Assembly: GCF_030733845.1 (NCBI RefSeq)
Contig: NZ_CP132311.1
Span: forward strand, 3,291,501 to 3,355,500
Reading direction: 5' to 3'
DNA: 64,000 bases
DNA from: Shinella zoogloeoides
GTDB taxonomy: Bacteria > Pseudomonadota > Alphaproteobacteria > Rhizobiales > Rhizobiaceae
The translations under genes were made by a program, and so were the position numbers. The notes beneath the pieces are model-generated. The model worked only from the letters and a program-made list of their open reading frames with translations. It made no database searches and was not told the DNA's origin. Below are positions 24,053 through 33,148 of this stretch, piece by piece (positions within the stretch are counted from its first letter, which is position 1; every line of letters begins with the position of its first letter).

Positions 24053-24471
24053 CCGAGACCGTCACCAAGCCACACCCCATCCTGCTCGTCGCCGCCTGCG
24101 CGCTCGTCGATGCGGATGGCCGTATCCTTCTGGCACAGCGCCCGGAGGGAAAATCGCTCGCCGGCCTCTGGGAGTTTCCGGGCGGCAAGGTGGAGCCCGG
24201 CGAGACACCCGAGGAAACGCTGATCCGCGAGCTGGACGAGGAACTCGGCATCAAGACGAAGATCCCGTGCCTTGCACCGCTCACCTTCGCCAGCCATACC
24301 TATGACGATTTCCATCTTCTTATGCCGCTCTACGTCTGCCGGCGCTTCGAGGGAACGGCGCACGGCCGCGAGGGTCAGGCGATCAAGTGGGTACGCTCGA
24401 AGGCGCTGCGCGACTATCCCATGCCGCCCGCCGACGAACCCCTCATTCCCTTCCTGATGGACCTGCTCTGA
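24049..24471 (+). CDS. mutT: 8-oxo-dGTP diphosphatase MutT
   Basis: A 140-residue Nudix hydrolase that removes oxidised dGTP from the nucleotide pool. The Nudix box runs from G46 to I68 (GKVEPGETPEETL..., then RELDEELGI) with all catalytic Glu residues present. WEFPGGK and the C-terminal PADEPLIPFL are typical of MutT. Its ATG overlaps the GNAT stop by four bases. The GNAT-mutT order is common in rhizobia, though the functional link is not obvious. Confidence 0.92.
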   Translation: MTETVTKPHPILLVAACALVDADGRILLAQRPEGKSLAGLWEFPGGKVEPGETPEETLIRELDEELGIKTKIPCLAPLTFASHTYDDFHLLMPLYVCRRFEGTAHGREGQAIKWVRSKALRDYPMPPADEPLIPFLMDLL

Positions 24472-24585
24472 GCATCCTCCGGCAGGAAATTGCCTCGAAT
24501 TTTTCGGTCCTCGTTAAGCAATCCTTTAGCACCATCGTTCAAAGATTGGGCCTAACGTTGCAATGAATGCTTACGAGACCCTGTT

Positions 24586-24903
24586 ATGCGTGACGAAGAC
24601 TTCTGGAAAACCGTTCAGGAGAAGGATTTCACGCCGGCCGGCGATACCCGGACCGGTGCGCTCAACCTCGCCCTGCTCTTCGGCACCGCCGTGATCGCCC
24701 TTGCCCTGGTCCTGACCCCGGTTCTTTCCGCAAAGACCGACAAGCGCATGATCGCGAACGTGCCGGATGATTTCGACATGATCTCGACCGGCTCGATCCC
24801 GACGGAAGGCGCCAAGCGCTACACCGTGCGCCGCAGCGTGTTGCAGGAAATGCCCGGCGCCGTCTGCATCGTCAACGGCAATGGAACGAGCAGCGGCTGC
24901 TGA
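24586..24903 (+). CDS. Conserved rhizobial single-span membrane protein
   Basis: A 105-residue protein with one transmembrane segment (LALLFGTAVIALALVLTPVL, ~28-47) and a mostly periplasmic tail ending with CIVNGNGTSSGC. No enzyme motif is seen. The starting ATG follows an AT-rich leader. It is followed after 42 bp by a small Flp-type pilin gene on the same strand, and the pair may be co-transcribed. I recognise the pattern as common in Rhizobiaceae but know no function. Confidence 0.75.
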   Translation: MRDEDFWKTVQEKDFTPAGDTRTGALNLALLFGTAVIALALVLTPVLSAKTDKRMIANVPDDFDMISTGSIPTEGAKRYTVRRSVLQEMPGAVCIVNGNGTSSGC

Positions 24904-24945
24904 GACGGCAAACAATCTGGTGCAAACGGCACCCTGGAGAGTGGA

Positions 24946-25119
24946 ATGATTGCAAGATTGCTGACGTCATTCCTCTCCGATGAGAAGGGCGCGACGGCCG
25001 TGGAATACGGCCTTCTCGCCGCGCTCATCTCGGTCGGCATGATCGTCGGTCTGACGAATTTCGGCGGCGCGCTGAACAACACGTTCGTCACGCTCAGCAA
25101 CACGATCGAGCAGAAATAG
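24946..25119 (+). CDS. Flp/Fap-type pilin subunit, small ORF
   Basis: A 57-residue protein with a type IVb pilin layout: a basic leader (MIARLLTSFLSDEKG), then ATAVEYGLLAALISVGMIVGL, the classical GATAxEYGL processing region cut after the Gly by the prepilin peptidase TadV/CpaA, and a short helical hydrophobic tail. GGAG lies six bases before the ATG. Flp pilins polymerise into adhesive tight-adherence pili. No assembly genes (cpa/tad) are nearby, so this copy is an orphan that would rely on a distant tad locus. Confidence 0.88.
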   Translation: MIARLLTSFLSDEKGATAVEYGLLAALISVGMIVGLTNFGGALNNTFVTLSNTIEQK

Positions 25120-25122
25120 ACC

Positions 25123-25992
25123 TCACTCGCGTCCGGTCTGCTTCAGCGCATCGGCAAGCCGCATCGTCGCCGATCCCGGCTTCAGCGGCTTCTGCTGGCT
25201 TTCGTGCGGCGCCCATCCGGAAACATAGATGACGGAGAACGTCGCGCGGATGCGCCCGTCCGGGTCGGAAAAACGTTCCGCGTAAAGCTCCGCCGCCCTG
25301 AGCAGGATGCCGCGCGTCAGCGGACGGCGGCTGCGGCCGGTCAGCGGATTGGCCATGCCCATGGCGCGCAGGTCCTTCATCAGCGGGAAGATCGAATCGT
25401 AGCGGACCGTGTAGCTCTCCTTGTCCGTCACCGGCAGGGCGAAGCCGCCGCGCTGGAGAAGCGCCCCGACATCGCGCACGTCCGGGAACGGAATGACCCG
25501 TGGGCTCGCCCCGCCCGTCATCTCGCTTTCGGCCGCCAGCAGCACCTCGCGTAATTCCTGCAGCGTACCGCTGCCCGGAATAGCCGCCAGGAACAGGCCA
25601 TCCGGCTTCAGCGCGCGGCGGATTTGCACGAAGACGCCGGGCGTGTCGTTGGTCAGGTGCAGTGCGAGCGGCGAGATGATGAGGTTTGCCGATTGCGGCT
25701 CCAGCGGCACCGTCTCGAGCGGCGAGACGGTCAGCGCCTCGCCCGGCGCCGCAAAGCGTCCGTCGCTCTCCACACGCTCCATGGCGTCCACCTTGCCCGT
25801 CTCAGTGATCGCCCGCGCCACGGCGCCGGTATGGCCATGCAGCTCGACGGCTCGCTCGAAGCGGCGCTCGATAACGCTGAGCCGTTCGGCCAGTTCCCGC
25901 GCCACTACGTCGAGCAGGAAATCCGCCGGGCCGGTGCGAAGGGCCCGCAGCCGGTTGGTGTCGATCAGGGCGTGGTCGAAGAGCGTTTCCAT
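25123..25992 (-). CDS. SAM-dependent methyltransferase, BioC/NDUFAF5-like
   Basis: A 289-residue protein with the class I methyltransferase core LITSPL-type segment (SANLIISPLALHLTNDTPGVFVQIRRALKPDGLFLAAIPG) typical of the NDUFAF5/BioC branch. It begins with METLFDHALIDTNRLRALR, matching alphaproteobacterial homologues of human NDUFAF5, which acts in respiratory complex I assembly. The usual GxGxG SAM loop is degenerate (VELHGHTGAVARAI), so activity by eye is less sure. It is divergent from comF across a 62-bp gap, and its stop nearly touches the pilin stop. Confidence 0.85.
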   Translation of the reverse strand: METLFDHALIDTNRLRALRTGPADFLLDVVARELAERLSVIERRFERAVELHGHTGAVARAITETGKVDAMERVESDGRFAAPGEALTVSPLETVPLEPQSANLIISPLALHLTNDTPGVFVQIRRALKPDGLFLAAIPGSGTLQELREVLLAAESEMTGGASPRVIPFPDVRDVGALLQRGGFALPVTDKESYTVRYDSIFPLMKDLRAMGMANPLTGRSRRPLTRGILLRAAELYAERFSDPDGRIRATFSVIYVSGWAPHESQQKPLKPGSATMRLADALKQTGRE

Positions 25993-26054
25993 GGGCAGAT
26001 ATCCAGTTCGGAATTCCTTCGCTTTGGCCGCTAACTACGACTATTGTCAACCGC

Positions 26055-26846
26055 ATGGGCGAAATCGAGGCGGAGAGCATGCCGGCAATCCCGCTCCGGC
26101 AGGCGCTTGCCCGCCGGCTGCGCGGCCTTGCGGGCGCGGCGCTCGACGTGGTCTATCCGCCCGCCTGCGCCGGCTGCGGCGTGCTGCTCGGCAGCCGCGC
26201 CAGCCTCTGCCCGCAATGCTGGGGCAAGCTCGCCTTCATCGAACGCCCCTATTGCGAGGTGCTTGGCACCCCCTTCTCGCATGATCTCGGCCCCGGCATC
26301 CTCAGCGCCGACGCCATCGCAAACCCGCCGCCCTTCGACCGGCTGCGCTCCGTCGCGCTCTACGACGATCTCGCCCGCGGGCTCGTTCATGCGCTGAAAT
26401 ACCGCGACCGCACCGACCTTGCGCCGATGATGGCGGGTTGGATGCTGCGGGCCGGCGACGGCGCCGTGCAGGCGGCGGACCTGATCGTGCCGGTGCCGCT
26501 CCACCGCTTCCGCCTGCTCTGGCGCAAGTTCAACCAGTCGGCCGAGCTTGCCCGCGCCCTCGGCACGCTTTCTGCGACGCCCGTTCTGATCGACGCCGTA
26601 CGCCGCACGAAACGCACCCGCCGCCAGATCGGCCTTGGCCCGCGGGCGCGCGAGGAGAACGTGCGCGGCGCCTTCTCCATCACGCCCGCCGGACGGGAAG
26701 CCCTGTTCGGCCGCCGCGTGGTTCTCGTCGACGACGTCTACACGACTGGCGCCACGGTCGCGGCCGTCGCCCGTGCGCTGAAACGCGCCGGCGTGGCGGA
26801 CGTCACCGTTTTGACCTTTGCAAGGGCACTTCCCGGACCTATATGA
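26055..26846 (+). CDS. comF: ComF-family phosphoribosyltransferase-like protein
   Basis: A 263-residue protein. The N-terminal CxxC pairs (PACAGCG, LCPQCW) form a zinc knuckle, and the C-terminal PRPP-binding loop is VLVDDVYTTGATV (~224-236). ComF proteins assist DNA uptake in competent bacteria, perhaps by an accessory role in nucleotide or ssDNA handling; in this lineage the role is not established. It is followed after 81 bp by a glutaredoxin gene on the same strand, a conserved pairing in rhizobia. Confidence 0.9.
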   Translation: MGEIEAESMPAIPLRQALARRLRGLAGAALDVVYPPACAGCGVLLGSRASLCPQCWGKLAFIERPYCEVLGTPFSHDLGPGILSADAIANPPPFDRLRSVALYDDLARGLVHALKYRDRTDLAPMMAGWMLRAGDGAVQAADLIVPVPLHRFRLLWRKFNQSAELARALGTLSATPVLIDAVRRTKRTRRQIGLGPRAREENVRGAFSITPAGREALFGRRVVLVDDVYTTGATVAAVARALKRAGVADVTVLTFARALPGPI

Positions 26847-26927
26847 AAGACATGGCAATTCCAGCGAAAGTGCACAGCGGTTTTACGTGCGGAATTGCAC
26901 AAGAACAACAAGTTGGAGCAGTATCGC

Positions 26928-27182
26928 ATGGCTTCGGTCGTCATCTATACGCGTCAGTTCTGCGGCTATTGCAGCGCCGCCAAGAAACTCCTGGAGACGA
27001 AGGGCGTCACCTTCGAGGAACACGACGCGACCTATGCGCCCGAGCTTCGCCAGGAGATGATCAAGCGCGCCGGCCGCAGCACCTTCCCGCAGATATTCAT
27101 CGGCGAGCGCCATATCGGCGGCTGCGACGATCTGCATGCGCTGGAGCGTGCCGGCGAACTCGACGCGCTGCTGGCGGCATAG
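26928..27182 (+). CDS. grxC: Glutaredoxin (Grx3-type)
   Basis: An 84-residue dithiol glutaredoxin with active site CGYC at 12-15, the TFPQIFIG glutathione-binding segment and GGCDDL. It reduces disulfides and glutathionylated proteins using glutathione. ATG 26928 has GGAG nine bases upstream. It is followed 9 bp later by a nitrilase-family amidase that in related organisms clears deaminated glutathione, so the pair fits glutathione chemistry. Confidence 0.95.
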   Translation: MASVVIYTRQFCGYCSAAKKLLETKGVTFEEHDATYAPELRQEMIKRAGRSTFPQIFIGERHIGGCDDLHALERAGELDALLAA

Positions 27183-27191
27183 GGGTACACG

Positions 27192-28049
27192 ATGACCGTC
27201 ACGATCGCCGCCCTCCAGATGTGCTCAGGGACCGATCCCGTCCGCAACGTGGAGACGATGCGGCGCCTCGTGCGCGAGGCGGCCGCCAAAGGCGCCACCT
27301 ATGTCCAGACGCCGGAAATGACCGGCGCTCTCCAGCGTGATCGCGCCGGCCTTCGCTCCATCCTGCGCGCGGAAGCCGACGACCTCGTCGTTGCCGCCGC
27401 CTCGCAGCTTGCCGGCGAACTCGGCATCCACGTGCATGTCGGCTCCACCGCCATCGCGCTCGACGACGGCAAGGTCGCCAACCGCGGCTTCCTGTTCGGC
27501 CCGGACGGCGGCAAGATCTGCAGCTACGACAAGATCCACATGTTCGACGTCGATCTCGACAATGGCGAAAGCTGGCGCGAGAGCGCGGTCTATTCGCCGG
27601 GCACCGTGGCGCGCGTGGCGGACCTCCCATTCGCCAAACTCGGCTTTGCCATCTGCTACGACGTGCGCTTTCCCGAACTCTTCAGGACGGAAGCCGTGGC
27701 CGGCGCCGAGATCATTTCCGTCCCCGCCGCCTTCACACGCCAGACCGGCGAAGCCCACTGGGAAATATTGCTGCGCGCCCGCGCCATCGAGAACGGCGTC
27801 TACATCATCGCCGCCGCGCAGGCCGGCATGCACGAGGACGGCCGCGAGACCTTCGGCCATTCGATGATCATCGACCCCTGGGGCCGCGTGCTCGCCTCCG
27901 CCGGCGGCACCGGCGAGGCCGTCGTGCTTGCCGAGATCGACATCGCCGCGGTGAAATCCGCACACGACAAGATCCCCAACCTGCGCAACGGGCGCGCCTT
28001 CACCCTCGAAATGTCCGGCGAGCCCGCGAAGGGAGGCGTTGCCGCTTGA
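27192..28049 (+). CDS. Nitrilase-superfamily amidase, probably deaminated glutathione amidase
   Basis: A 285-residue carbon-nitrogen hydrolase with the full catalytic triad: E42 (QTPEMTG), K114 (YDKIHMFDVDL) and C155 (GFAICYDVRFPELFR). The Nit1-like pattern and length suit enzymes that hydrolyse deaminated glutathione, a metabolite repair reaction; other omega-amidase roles are possible. Its place directly after grxC supports the glutathione role. The stop overlaps the TTG start of the next gene. Confidence 0.88.
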   Translation: MTVTIAALQMCSGTDPVRNVETMRRLVREAAAKGATYVQTPEMTGALQRDRAGLRSILRAEADDLVVAAASQLAGELGIHVHVGSTAIALDDGKVANRGFLFGPDGGKICSYDKIHMFDVDLDNGESWRESAVYSPGTVARVADLPFAKLGFAICYDVRFPELFRTEAVAGAEIISVPAAFTRQTGEAHWEILLRARAIENGVYIIAAAQAGMHEDGRETFGHSMIIDPWGRVLASAGGTGEAVVLAEIDIAAVKSAHDKIPNLRNGRAFTLEMSGEPAKGGVAA

Positions 28050-28474
28050 TCCGCTACGAACTCTCCTGCGACAACGGGCACGCCTTCGAAGGGTGGTTCG
28101 GCTCGGCGGACGATTTCGACCGCCAGCAGAAGATGACGCTCGTCTCCTGTCCGTCCTGCGGCTCGACCCACGTCGCCAAGCGTCTGATGGCGCCGTCCGT
28201 CTCGACCGCGCGCAAGAAACAGCAGCGCCAGGAGCTTGCCGTGCAGACCGGCCAGAAGGAGATGATGGCGAAGATCCGCGAGATCGTCTCGACCATCCGC
28301 GCCAATTCCGAAGACGTCGGCGAACGCTTCCCCGAGGAGGCGCGCAAGATCCACTACGGCGAGAGCGAGCAGCGCGGCCTGATCGGCAAGGCGACCGCGG
28401 ACGAGGTACGCGATCTGCTCGACGAAGGCGTCGAGGTGGCGCCCCTGCCCACCCTGCCCGACGATACGAACTGA
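28046..28474 (+). CDS. DUF1178 family protein
   Basis: A 142-residue protein of unknown function, conserved across alphaproteobacteria. It opens IRYELSCDNGHAFEGWF and has a zinc-ribbon-like CPSCGS pair near residue 36; the C-terminal half is helical with GKATADEVRDLLDEGVEVAPLP. The start is TTG 28046, overlapping the previous stop, with GGGAGG at 28031-28036. It is the last gene of the comF-grxC-amidase run and converges on ubiG. Confidence 0.9.
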   Translation: MIRYELSCDNGHAFEGWFGSADDFDRQQKMTLVSCPSCGSTHVAKRLMAPSVSTARKKQQRQELAVQTGQKEMMAKIREIVSTIRANSEDVGERFPEEARKIHYGESEQRGLIGKATADEVRDLLDEGVEVAPLPTLPDDTN

Positions 28475-28483
28475 AGCCCTCGA

Positions 28484-29233
28484 TCAGGCCGAGGCGCGGC
28501 GCGCCACCAGCATGTAGTTCACGTCCATATCCTTCGACAGGTTCCACTGGTTGAGCAGCGGATTGAAGAACACGCCCGTCCGGTCGGTGACCGTCAGGCC
28601 GGACGCCGTGAGCGGCTTTTCGATCTCTTCCGGACGCACCAGCTTCTCATATTGATGGGTGCCGCGCGGCAGCCAGCGCAGCACGTTCTCCGCCGCGAAG
28701 ATGGCGAGCGCGGCCGCCTTCATGGTGCGGTTGATCGTGGCGACGAACGTCATGCCGCCGGGGCGCACCATGGAAGCGCAGGTAGTTAGGAAGAAATCGA
28801 CGTCCGAGACGTGCTCGACCACTTCCATGTTGAGCACCACGTCGAAGGTCTCGCCGGCTTCCGCCAGCGCCTCGGCCGTCACGGCGCGGTAATCGACCGC
28901 AACGCCGCTGCCGGCCGCATGGGCCTTCGCGATGCCGATGTTCTTTTCGGATGCGTCCGCGCCGAGCACCTCCGCCCCCATGCGCGCCATCGGCTCGGAA
29001 AGCAAGCCACCGCCGCAGCCGATGTCGAGGATGCGCAGACCCTCCAGCGGCCGGTGCGCCTTCGGATCGCGGCCGAACTGGGCCGAGACGAGATCGCGGA
29101 TATAGGTGAGGCGGACGGGGTTGAACTTGTGCAGCGGGCGGAATTTTCCGGTCGGATCCCACCATTCGGCGGCCATCGCCGAAAAGCGGTCGACTTCCGC
29201 CTGGTCGATCGTCGTGCGGGCTGCCTCGCTCAT
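28484..29233 (-). CDS. ubiG: Ubiquinone biosynthesis O-methyltransferase UbiG
   Basis: A 249-residue SAM enzyme performing both O-methylations in ubiquinone synthesis. Motif I is [19 protein letters not shown] (~69-87), followed by [11 protein letters not shown] and the family's TINRTMKA region. The N-terminus ([31 protein letters not shown]) is diagnostic. It converges on DUF1178 with a 9-bp gap and has no close same-strand neighbour upstream; the enolase-superfamily gene ends 80 bp upstream on the same strand. Confidence 0.96.
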   Translation of the reverse strand: MSEAARTTIDQAEVDRFSAMAAEWWDPTGKFRPLHKFNPVRLTYIRDLVSAQFGRDPKAHRPLEGLRILDIGCGGGLLSEPMARMGAEVLGADASEKNIGIAKAHAAGSGVAVDYRAVTAEALAEAGETFDVVLNMEVVEHVSDVDFFLTTCASMVRPGGMTFVATINRTMKAAALAIFAAENVLRWLPRGTHQYEKLVRPEEIEKPLTASGLTVTDRTGVFFNPLLNQWNLSKDMDVNYMLVARRASA

Positions 29234-29313
29234 GGCTCGTCTCCTTCGCGTCCGTATACCCCCGTGAAGTCGGCCTCTACGGGGCGGATGTCAAGTAGGC
29301 GAAGTGAAGCGGC

Positions 29314-30438
29314 TCACTTGATGCGGGTCGCTTCAAGCCTCTCTTCGTCCAGTAGAATGCCGAGGCCGGGCGCCTCGCCCAGCACCAGCCAGCCGTTTTC
29401 ATGCCGCAAGGGAGAGACCAGCGGATAGTCGCGACGCTCCTCGCTCCATTCCGGCGCATCATAGGGATATTCGAGGAAGGGCGCGTCTCCCGCGCCGGCC
29501 GTCAGATGCGCATTGGCAAGCACGCCGATGCCGTTCGTCCAGGAATGCGGGGTGAAGGTGACGCCCGCCTCGCGCGCCTGGAAGGCAAGCCGCCGACAGC
29601 CCGTAATCCCGCCGACCAGCGCCACGTCCGGCTGGATGACGTCGAAGGCGCGCTCTTCGATGATGTCGCGGAACTCGTAAAGCTCGCGCGTCATCTCGCC
29701 GCCCGCGATGCGGATATCCGTCGCCTCCTTCAAGGCCTTCATGCCCTTGCGGTCGGAGCGGTGCAGCGGCTCCTCCATCCAGTAGATGCCGAGCCGTTCC
29801 AGTTCCCGCGCGACGGCGAGCGCGTCCTTGAAGGTCCAGGGCACCGTCGTGTCCCAGGGCATGCGCCAACCCTGGTTGCAGTCGACCATCAGCTCCAGCC
29901 GGTCGCCGACGCGCGCGCGGATTGCCTCCAGCGCCCTGACGTCCTCCCGCCAGCCATTGCGGCCGCCGGCGGAGGAGGAAAAACGCACCTTCATCGCCGG
30001 GAAACCCTCCGCGATGTAGCGCTCCGCCTGCTCGGCCATGGCCGAGGGATCACGCAACACGCCGGAGGATGCGTAGAGCCGCACACGGTCTGCCCGTCCG
30101 CCGAGCATGCGCCAGACCGGCTCGCTCGTCACCTTGCCGGCGAGGTCCCAGAGCGCGAGATCGAGCGGCCAGCAGCGGCCGTAATGAAAGTTGATATGGG
30201 AGAGCACTTCATAGTGCCGCTCGATATGGCGCGGGTCCTGCCCGACGAACAGGTCCTCGTGCCCCTCGAAGCCCTTCATCAGGTCGCCCGAACCGATGCC
30301 CTCGCGGCCCTCGTCGTCACGCACGCGCACGATCGTCGCGTCGAAATGCCGGCGCGGACGGCCGTCCCAGCTGGCCTTGAACGGCGGATCGAGCGGCAGC
30401 CGGTGATGACTTATCCCGATGGAAACGATCCTGCTCAT
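29314..30438 (-). CDS. Enolase-superfamily dehydratase/racemase (mandelate racemase-like)
   Basis: A 374-residue protein. Start ATG 30438 has AGGAGGAG upstream; longer frames are non-matching. Catalytic pattern of the mandelate racemase/muconate-lactonising group: K150-V-R152, metal ligands D186, E222 (YWMEEPL) and E248 (GGEMT), and base H298 (PHSW). These enzymes abstract a proton alpha to a carboxylate, commonly in acid-sugar dehydration. Third gene of a leftward operon with an alcohol and an aldehyde dehydrogenase, so an acid-sugar or polyol route is likely. The substrate cannot be read from sequence. Confidence 0.88.
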   Translation of the reverse strand: MSRIVSIGISHHRLPLDPPFKASWDGRPRRHFDATIVRVRDDEGREGIGSGDLMKGFEGHEDLFVGQDPRHIERHYEVLSHINFHYGRCWPLDLALWDLAGKVTSEPVWRMLGGRADRVRLYASSGVLRDPSAMAEQAERYIAEGFPAMKVRFSSSAGGRNGWREDVRALEAIRARVGDRLELMVDCNQGWRMPWDTTVPWTFKDALAVARELERLGIYWMEEPLHRSDRKGMKALKEATDIRIAGGEMTRELYEFRDIIEERAFDVIQPDVALVGGITGCRRLAFQAREAGVTFTPHSWTNGIGVLANAHLTAGAGDAPFLEYPYDAPEWSEERRDYPLVSPLRHENGWLVLGEAPGLGILLDEERLEATRIK

Positions 30439-30451
30439 GCGCTCCTCCTCC

Positions 30452-31951
30452 TCAGCCGAACTGCTGCCAGATCGTCTTGTAGTCGCAATATTTGTCGATC
30501 GCGTGCACCGATCGGTCACGCCCGAAGCCGGATTGCTTGAAGCCGCCGAAGGGCGTCGCGAAATTCGACATGTCGTAGGTGTTGATCCAGACCGTGCCGG
30601 CATGGACCGCTTCGGAGAAGCGATGCGCCCGGTCCATGTCGCGGGTGAAGACAGCCCCGGCAAGGCCGTAGATCGTGTCGTTGGCGATCCGCAGCGCCTC
30701 CTCCTCCGTGTCGAAGGCGATCGCCGCCAGAACGGGGCCGAAAATCTCCTGCCGCGCGATGCGCATGTCGTTCGTCACATCCGTGATGACGCCCGGCGAG
30801 ACATAGTAGCCGCCGGTCTCCGCCAGCACCCGCTCCGCACCGAAGACGCGCCGTCCGCCATCCCTCTCGCCCGCGGCGACAAGGCCGAGCACCTTGTCCA
30901 TATGCTCCGCCTCGATCAACGCGCCGATCTGCGCCGAGGGCTCGAAGGGATGCGCCAGCATGATCTCGCGCTTCACCACCGCCTCGATCTTCGCGATCAG
31001 CATCTCCGCGACCGGGCGCTGCACGACGAGGCGCGTTGCGGCATGGCAGGTCTCGCCAGCATTGTAGAAGCAGCCCCAGGCGGCGGCGCTGGCGGCGGCA
31101 TCGAGATCGGCATCCTCGAAGACGACGAGCGGCGACTTGCCACCCAGTTCCAGCGCCACGCGCTTGAGGTTCGATTGCGCCGCATAGCCCATGATCAGCT
31201 TGCCGACCTCGGTGGAGCCGGTGAAGGCCACCATGTCGACATCCATGTGCAGGGCGAGCGGCTTGCCGACCTCCTCGCCGAAGCCCGTCACCACATTGAA
31301 GACGCCGGCGGGAAGGCCCGCCTCGACGGCGAGTTCCGCAAGCCGCAGGGCCGAAAGCGAGGACTGTTCGGCCGGTTTCAACACGACGGAATTGCCGGCC
31401 GCGATCGCCGGCCCGAGCTTCCAGGCATCGATGATCATCGGATAGTTCCAGGGCGTGATCGCCGCGACCACACCGAGCGGCACCTTCCTGACCAGCGCGC
31501 GTGCCTTCGGCCCGGTCGGCGCGATCTCGTCGTAGAGCTTGTCGATCATCTCGCCGTAATACTGAATGCCATCCGCGCAGAGCCGCACGTCGATGCCGAG
31601 CGAGGCCTGCACCGGCTTGCCGACATCGAGCGTCTCCAGAAGCGCCAGTTCCTCGCGATGGGCGCGGATCAGCTCCGCCCAGCGCAGCATGATCTTCTTC
31701 TTCTCCATCGGCTCCTTGCCGCGCCAGACGCCGCTTTCGAACGCCGTGCGGGCGGAGACCACCGCCCGGTCGACATCCGTCGCATCGCCCCGCGCGAGCA
31801 CGGCGCCCGGCTGGCCATCCATCGGCCTGGTGCGGGTGAAGGTCCGGCCGGACGCCGCCGGCTGCACCCTGCCATCAATGAAGTGTCCGCGTTCGAGCGA
31901 AAGGCCGGAAAGACGTTCTTCCCAAAAGGCGCGGCTGTACTGTTCGGTCAT
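30452..31951 (-). CDS. NAD(P)-dependent aldehyde dehydrogenase
   Basis: A 499-residue ALDH-superfamily enzyme. Catalytic C302 (NAGETCHA) and general base E268 (LELGGKSP) are present, with FTGSTEVG and the PWNYP nucleotide-binding segment. The C-terminus (HAIDKYCDYKTIW) resembles the betaine-aldehyde/PuuC branch, but substrate class is uncertain. It is the middle gene of the leftward operon, 9 bp after the alcohol dehydrogenase and 13 bp before the enolase-superfamily gene, consistent with alcohol to aldehyde to acid oxidation. Confidence 0.9.
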   Translation of the reverse strand: MTEQYSRAFWEERLSGLSLERGHFIDGRVQPAASGRTFTRTRPMDGQPGAVLARGDATDVDRAVVSARTAFESGVWRGKEPMEKKKIMLRWAELIRAHREELALLETLDVGKPVQASLGIDVRLCADGIQYYGEMIDKLYDEIAPTGPKARALVRKVPLGVVAAITPWNYPMIIDAWKLGPAIAAGNSVVLKPAEQSSLSALRLAELAVEAGLPAGVFNVVTGFGEEVGKPLALHMDVDMVAFTGSTEVGKLIMGYAAQSNLKRVALELGGKSPLVVFEDADLDAAASAAAWGCFYNAGETCHAATRLVVQRPVAEMLIAKIEAVVKREIMLAHPFEPSAQIGALIEAEHMDKVLGLVAAGERDGGRRVFGAERVLAETGGYYVSPGVITDVTNDMRIARQEIFGPVLAAIAFDTEEEALRIANDTIYGLAGAVFTRDMDRAHRFSEAVHAGTVWINTYDMSNFATPFGGFKQSGFGRDRSVHAIDKYCDYKTIWQQFG

Positions 31952-31960
31952 GGTCGGTCC

Positions 31961-33103
31961 TCAGAGCGTCCGGGGCAGCGCCATCATCGCCGCCGCGAAG
32001 GCATCGATATCGGCATCGGAAACGTCGCGGATCGTCGAGCGGCGCATCGGCTGGTTCTCCGGCGCGCGCATCTCGCGGGCGAGGTCATCGGCGGTGAAGC
32101 CGGCGAAGGATTTCGGCAGTGCGCGCACAATGGCGCAGCGATCCATGAGATCGCTGACGAAGCCCGGCAGCATCGCCGCATCGGAAAGCCCGCAGACGCG
32201 CGCCGCCGCCGCAAGAGCGTCCGTATCCGCCTCGATGAGCCAGGCAAGCGTCGCCTCGAAGCCGAGCACTGTCGCAAGCCCGTGATGCACCGGGGCGAGG
32301 CCGGCAAGTGCGTGGCTTATATTGTGGGCGATCGCCGTGCCGCAATTGTCGATGGCGATGCCCGCATAGCATGAGCCGAGCAGCACCTTGCCGCGGGCCG
32401 CCATATCCGCCGGGCTCCTTACCGCCGTTTCCAGCGCCTCCGTCAGCAGGCGAAGCGCGGCATGGGCATAGAGGGCGGCTCCCGCGTGGGCATTGCGGTT
32501 GGTCGCCGTCTCGAAGGCATGCACGAAGGCATCAAGCCCGCACCAGGCGGTCAGGTTCGCCGGCAGCGTCACCGTCAGTGCCGGATCGAGCAGCACGAGG
32601 TCGGCCTTGGTCTCGCGTCCCCAGATCCAGAGCTTTTTGCCTTCCGGCCCGGCAAAGATCGTCGTCGCCGAGGTTTCCGAGCCGGTGCCCGCGGTGGTCG
32701 GCACCAGGATCTTCTTCAGCGGCGCCTTCGGCAGCGGATTGGCGGCAAGCGCATAGTGCATCGGGTCCTCATGCGCCGCCGCCGCGCAGGCCGCGATCTT
32801 GGCAATGTCGAGGGCCGACCCGCCGCCGATGCCGACGACAAGATCCCTGCCGCGCGCCGCTTGCGTTGCCGCCTGGACATGGGAAAGCTTCGGCTCGCCC
32901 GCAAAGCCGGAGAAAAACTCCGCCGCGATCCCCGCCGCCGCGAACTGCGTGGCAAGCCGCTCACCCAGTCCGCTTGTGGCGAGAAAGCCGTCGATCACGA
33001 CGAGCACGCTCCGGGCTTCCAGCGCGCCGGCAGAGGCGGCGATGTCGGCGTGAACGCCTTCGCCGAAACGGATATCGGGCACGAACGATGTTGCGAATGT
33101 CAC
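31961..33103 (-). CDS. Iron-containing alcohol dehydrogenase
   Basis: A 380-residue group III alcohol dehydrogenase. GGGSALD (93-99) is the NAD-binding loop and PTTAGTGSETSATTIF is the family signature. Metal ligands fit GLDAFVHAFE, HNISHALAG and PVHHG. It has GTG as start at 33103. It heads the leftward operon and is divergent from a LysR regulator over a 92-bp gap. In this context it would oxidise an alcohol that the next enzyme oxidises further; maleylacetate reductase-type activity is an alternative. Confidence 0.9.
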   Translation of the reverse strand: MTFATSFVPDIRFGEGVHADIAASAGALEARSVLVVIDGFLATSGLGERLATQFAAAGIAAEFFSGFAGEPKLSHVQAATQAARGRDLVVGIGGGSALDIAKIAACAAAAHEDPMHYALAANPLPKAPLKKILVPTTAGTGSETSATTIFAGPEGKKLWIWGRETKADLVLLDPALTVTLPANLTAWCGLDAFVHAFETATNRNAHAGAALYAHAALRLLTEALETAVRSPADMAARGKVLLGSCYAGIAIDNCGTAIAHNISHALAGLAPVHHGLATVLGFEATLAWLIEADTDALAAAARVCGLSDAAMLPGFVSDLMDRCAIVRALPKSFAGFTADDLAREMRAPENQPMRRSTIRDVSDADIDAFAAAMMALPRTL

Positions 33104-33148
33104 GAAGATTCCCCGGAAAGACCTGCCGAACCGTGCATCACGATTTCA

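Noticed and set aside
30419-32374. Long plus-strand ORF opposite the aldehyde and alcohol dehydrogenases
   Set aside because: Antisense shadow across two intact genes and their junction.
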